Source: Silvimonas soli | GTDB taxonomy: Bacteria > Pseudomonadota > Gammaproteobacteria > Burkholderiales > Chitinibacteraceae | Assembly (NCBI RefSeq): GCF_030035605.1 | Contig: NZ_CP106736.1 | Coordinates: forward strand, 2,046,001-2,110,000 | Direction of reading: 5' to 3' | DNA length: 64,000 bases | Shown: positions 60,983-64,000 of the stretch, one piece after another | Numbering within the stretch: the first letter of the stretch is position 1 | How the letters are laid out: every line of letters begins with the position of its first letter | The notes under the pieces: generated by a model | What the model was told of the DNA's origin: nothing | The model's input: the letters and a program-made list of their open reading frames with translations, nothing else | Databases searched by the model: none | Made by a program: the position numbers and the translations under genes

Positions 60983-62906
60983 AGGTTGCCTCCGTCACCG
61001 CTTGTTTGAGCCAGACCTGCATGGGACCCGCGTTGCGGTTATGCCAGGTAAAATAGGGAATGGCGACCAGCGCGACGTCGCGCGAAGACTGGCGGCCGGC
61101 ACCGTTTCGCTCTTGATACAAGACATTGGACCAGCGCCGCTCCGGCACCGGTAACTTGCCCACCGCGCGCAATGCAATCACGCCATCCAGCAATTCAGGC
61201 TCCCATTGCGCCTGTACGCTGCTGTTGGCCAGTTCGATATCCTGCAAATTTACGCCGGGGTGGTCGGCGGCTTCAATGCAATACAGCAGCGGCCCGCGCA
61301 TCAAAGCCACGCGTCCGGTGTTTTCCAGCACATGCGGATGGCTTTCCATGACCCGGACCGGCATCGGCAGCGACAGCCGAATCTGGTCACCAGCGCGCCA
61401 GGCACGATTGAGCTTGATATAACTGCCTGGCGTCAGCTCTTCGCCCACCACCTTGCCGTTAATGCTCAATTGCGTTTGCGTGGCGGCCCAACTCGGGATG
61501 CGCAGCATCAGGTCAAAGGTATGTTCGGCATCAATGGTGATTTCAATATCACCATCCCACGGGTAACGGGTTTGCTGGTGCAGGCCGATCACTTTGCCAT
61601 CAAGTTCAATCTGCGCATCGCAACTGGCATACAAATGCACCCAAACAGCCGCGGCGCTGGTGCTGTAAACCGACCCGCTGAGCGCCGCGACAGTACGCGC
61701 CACATTGGGCGGGCAGCAGGCGCATTCATACCAGGCCTGGCGTTTGTGATTGCCGTCGTTAGCGAGCGGATTCACGTAAAAGTAGCGCTTTCCGTCCAGC
61801 GACCAGCCTGGCAGCATGGCGTTATACAGCGTGTGTTCCAGCAGATCGGCATAGCGGGCATCGGCAGTGGCGGCCAGCATGCGCTGGTTCCACATCATGC
61901 TGCCGATGGCCGCGCAGGTTTCGGTATAAGCCTGCGCATTGGGCAGTTCATAATCCGCGCCAAGCGCTTCGCCGTGGTGACGCGAGCCCAAACCGCCGGA
62001 GATATAAATCTGGTGGCCCTGCATGTGTGACCACATGGTTTCCAGGGTGTTAAGCAAAGAGCGGTCGCCGGTTTCCAGAAACACGTCAGCGGCACCGGTG
62101 TTGTAATACAAAGCCCGCACCGCATGACCGGCCATGGCGCTTTGTTTACGCAATGGCGCGTGATCCTGAAAGTACTCCAGGCCGAACCAGCCACCGGTCA
62201 AATGCCCATAGCCACGCGCATCGATAAAGTGTTCGGCCAGACGCAAATATTTGATGCTGCCGGTCTCGCGATAAAGCTCGACCAGTGCCAGCTCGATCTC
62301 TTCGTGGCCATCAATCCCCGGGTTCTTGCCTTCGATCACTGTGCCGAACACCTCGCAGATCAGGTCCGCAAAGCGGACCGCCACATCAAGCAGCCGCCGG
62401 TTTTTTTGGGTGCGATGATGCGCGACCGCCGCTTGCAGCAAATGGCCCGCGCAATAGAGTTCATGGTTATCGCGCAGATTGCTCCAGCGTTCGTGCGCCC
62501 GTTCCACCGCGTAATACGTGTTGAGATAGCCATCGTCGCACTGCGCGGCTTCAATCAGGCCCAGCGCTGTATCGAGCTTTTCCTGCAGCTGCGCGTCGGC
62601 ACGTAACGCCAGCGCCCAACTGGTGGCTTCGATCCATTTGTAAACGTCCGAGTCGTTAAATACCTTGCCCCGGAACGGCCCCAGTTGCGGGTTGCGGATG
62701 CGGCGGAAGTTATCAAAATTGCCCCACTCTTCCATTTGCTGGTACTGCGACAGCAAGGAAACGCGGGTATTGCGTTCCTGCCGCGGCCCCCAGAATTCGC
62801 CGCCCAACGTCACCGCCAGCGGCGATACCGGTGTAATGCGCGCATGCGGGCTTTTCGACAAGTCCACCACTCGCGGCTGGTCGCTCTGTTTCTCGGTCAT
62901 CATCAT
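60975..62906 (-). CDS. GH127 beta-L-arabinofuranosidase
   Basis: 643 residues with the (alpha/alpha)6 barrel of GH127: GEFWGPRQERNTRVS near the start, YTETCAAIGSMMWNQRML with the proposed acid/base Glu (about residue 325), and the YECACCPPN motif (about 395) that supplies the zinc-bound catalytic Cys of the HypBA1-like enzymes. No signal peptide, so it acts in the cytoplasm on imported arabino-oligosaccharides. Sits in one operon between the permease genes and the ATPase gene. Confidence 0.9.
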   Translation of the reverse strand: MMMTEKQSDQPRVVDLSKSPHARITPVSPLAVTLGGEFWGPRQERNTRVSLLSQYQQMEEWGNFDNFRRIRNPQLGPFRGKVFNDSDVYKWIEATSWALALRADAQLQEKLDTALGLIEAAQCDDGYLNTYYAVERAHERWSNLRDNHELYCAGHLLQAAVAHHRTQKNRRLLDVAVRFADLICEVFGTVIEGKNPGIDGHEEIELALVELYRETGSIKYLRLAEHFIDARGYGHLTGGWFGLEYFQDHAPLRKQSAMAGHAVRALYYNTGAADVFLETGDRSLLNTLETMWSHMQGHQIYISGGLGSRHHGEALGADYELPNAQAYTETCAAIGSMMWNQRMLAATADARYADLLEHTLYNAMLPGWSLDGKRYFYVNPLANDGNHKRQAWYECACCPPNVARTVAALSGSVYSTSAAAVWVHLYASCDAQIELDGKVIGLHQQTRYPWDGDIEITIDAEHTFDLMLRIPSWAATQTQLSINGKVVGEELTPGSYIKLNRAWRAGDQIRLSLPMPVRVMESHPHVLENTGRVALMRGPLLYCIEAADHPGVNLQDIELANSSVQAQWEPELLDGVIALRAVGKLPVPERRWSNVLYQERNGAGRQSSRDVALVAIPYFTWHNRNAGPMQVWLKQAVTEATYG

Positions 62907-62929
62907 GTTTTTCCTGGATTGAGAGTGGG

Positions 62930-63844
62930 TTAGGCCTTGACCGCACCGGCGATCAAACCGTTGATATAAAAACGTTGCAGCAAAAGAAACAGCGCGGCGC
63001 AGGGCAAAATGCTGATGGTGATACCGGCCTGCATCACTCCCCAGTTCACGCCGCCCATAAACTGGGATTGCGCACTTTGCAGCAGCACTGGCAGGGTGAA
63101 TTTGTCGGCGTCCGAGATCAGCACCAGCGCGACCAGCAACTCATTCCAGGCAGTAAAGAAGGCAAATAGCGCCACGGTGACGATGCCAGGCTTCACGATC
63201 GGCAACATCACTCGCCACAACGAACTGAGCACATTGCAGCCATCCAGCGTGGCGGCTTCTTCGAGTTCACGTGGCACGCAGTCAAACGAGTTGCGCATCA
63301 TGAAAATGGAAAACGGCAGCTGGAAGGTGATGTACACCAGCGCCAGCCCACCCAGCGTGTTATGCAGATGCAGAAAATTAAGCAGGATGAATAGCGGCGT
63401 GAGGATGGATTGAAACGGGATCATCATGGTGGCCAGCACCAGCATGAAAATCAGCTTCTTGTACGGGAAGCGAAAGCGCGAAAAGCCGTAGCCGCCCAGT
63501 ACCGACAGCACTACTACGCCCGCTACCGTCATTAGGGCCACGCAGGTGCTGTTCCACAGATAGCGCCACAAACCCGCGCCAAAATGCAGCAGTTCTTCGT
63601 AGTTTTGCAGCGACATCCGGCTGGGCCAGAACGTGGGTGGCGAGGCCGAAGCTTCTGCCGCTGGCTTGAATGACGTCACAATCGACCAGAACACCGGGAA
63701 CAAAAACAGCAGCATCACCAGGAAGGCAAAGGCCAGCACCAGGCCGCTACGCCAGCGCAATGCGCGCGGCACCACGACCGCTACATCGTCATCCGGCATG
63801 GCTGCGTGTTCCATGGTCGGGAGCGTGAGGGAAGGTTGATTCAT
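62930..63844 (-). CDS. Carbohydrate ABC transporter permease (MalG type)
   Basis: 304 residues with six membrane helices and the CUT1 EAA loop (PRELEEAATLDGCNVLSSLW), the contact for the ATPase. ATG at 63844 follows GAGAGA and skips an implausible Cys-rich extension from 63895. It ends 23 bases before the GH127 gene. Probably imports arabinofuranose-containing sugars, judged by the neighbour. Confidence 0.92.
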   Translation of the reverse strand: MNQPSLTLPTMEHAAMPDDDVAVVVPRALRWRSGLVLAFAFLVMLLFLFPVFWSIVTSFKPAAEASASPPTFWPSRMSLQNYEELLHFGAGLWRYLWNSTCVALMTVAGVVVLSVLGGYGFSRFRFPYKKLIFMLVLATMMIPFQSILTPLFILLNFLHLHNTLGGLALVYITFQLPFSIFMMRNSFDCVPRELEEAATLDGCNVLSSLWRVMLPIVKPGIVTVALFAFFTAWNELLVALVLISDADKFTLPVLLQSAQSQFMGGVNWGVMQAGITISILPCAALFLLLQRFYINGLIAGAVKA

Positions 63845-63854
63845 GATCGGTCTC

Positions 63855-64000
63855 TCAGGCGTTGTCGTCACTGCGCAGCAAATACAGCTGCACAAAACTC
63901 ATTACGATCAGGATCAGCAGCAACACCACCGACATGGCCGAGGCATAGCCCACTTTGGAATAGGTAAACGCGGCGCGGTAGATCCAGTACACCACCGAGA
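63855..64000 (-). CDS. Carbohydrate ABC transporter permease (MalF type), C-terminal end only
   Basis: The last 47 codons of a permease, cut by the window edge: YRAAFTYSKVGYASAMSVVL, then a final membrane helix and a short tail QLYLLRSDDNA. The AFxxxxxGYASAMSVVL end is standard for MalF-type partners. Its stop lies 10 bases upstream of the MalG-type start, so the pair is cotranscribed. Confidence 0.85.
   Translation of the reverse strand, partial: SVVYWIYRAAFTYSKVGYASAMSVVLLLILIVMSFVQLYLLRSDDNA

Overview
The window looks like a chromosomal segment of a betaproteobacterium. The best guess is a Neisseriales-type aerobic heterotroph, inferred from the order of the cytochrome oxidase assembly genes (small assembly protein, ctaG, DUF2970, ctaE, DUF2909, SURF1, SCO-like, ctaA, ctaB), from the paired chemoreceptors, and from the FxDxF-type PEP-CTERM protein. 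Most genes are GC-rich. Two stretches (about 22.8-23.9 kb and 40.0-40.3 kb) are clearly AT-rich.

Layout. 1-6.2 kb: 3' part of an aa3-type cytochrome c oxidase operon, including heme A synthesis, closed by a strong bidirectional terminator. 6.3-14.9 kb: a Cache chemoreceptor, small NTF2-like, VOC and DUF1993 proteins, a TetR/MFS pair with a visible operator, a JmjC-like cupin protein and a ferredoxin/CDGSH iron-sulfur protein. 15.0-21.2 kb: a periplasmic binding protein next to a chemoreceptor, a trypsin-fold protein whose catalytic Ser is replaced by Arg, and two tandem GH128-type lipoproteins. 21.3-32.0 kb: SDRs, small membrane proteins, a MocR/PdxR-type regulator, TetR, DUF4142, a GST and a TAXI-family binding protein. 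32.2-39.0 kb: a complete RND efflux operon (MFP-RND-OMF, each joined by a 4-bp overlap) with a divergent TetR regulator and an operator-like palindrome. 39.2-43.5 kb: PEP-CTERM protein, a long AT-rich intergenic region with repeated TGTAAG motifs, an alpha/beta hydrolase, SoxR and an MltF-like lytic transglycosylase.

43.7-45.1 kb is an IS110-family (IS1111-like) insertion sequence with 12-bp inverted ends and a roughly 200-base non-coding tail, where this family is expected to encode its guide (bridge) RNA. 45.2-50.5 kb holds an SDR lacking the usual catalytic Ser and Lys, a divergent ECF sigma factor with a fused SnoaL domain, a questin-oxidase-like gene behind a textbook SoxR-type promoter (16-bp perfect palindrome in a 19-bp spacer), and an AraC/epimerase pair. 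50.8-52.6 kb: PilZ protein and acyltransferase.

52.75-58.54 kb is an accessory islet between two 56-bp direct repeats, one of which abuts a tRNA-Lys gene. It carries a type VI secretion lipase module: DUF4123 adaptor, DUF3304 lipoprotein immunity protein, an effector-immunity chimera, and a Tle1/DUF2235 effector. Broken phage-derived genes follow. The chimera, in which the first 49 residues of the effector are fused in frame to a second immunity lipoprotein, is the most unusual object in the window. 58.7-64 kb: a sugar locus (PfkB/KdgK-like kinase, MalK-type ATPase, GH127 beta-L-arabinofuranosidase, two ABC permeases) that runs off the end of the window.
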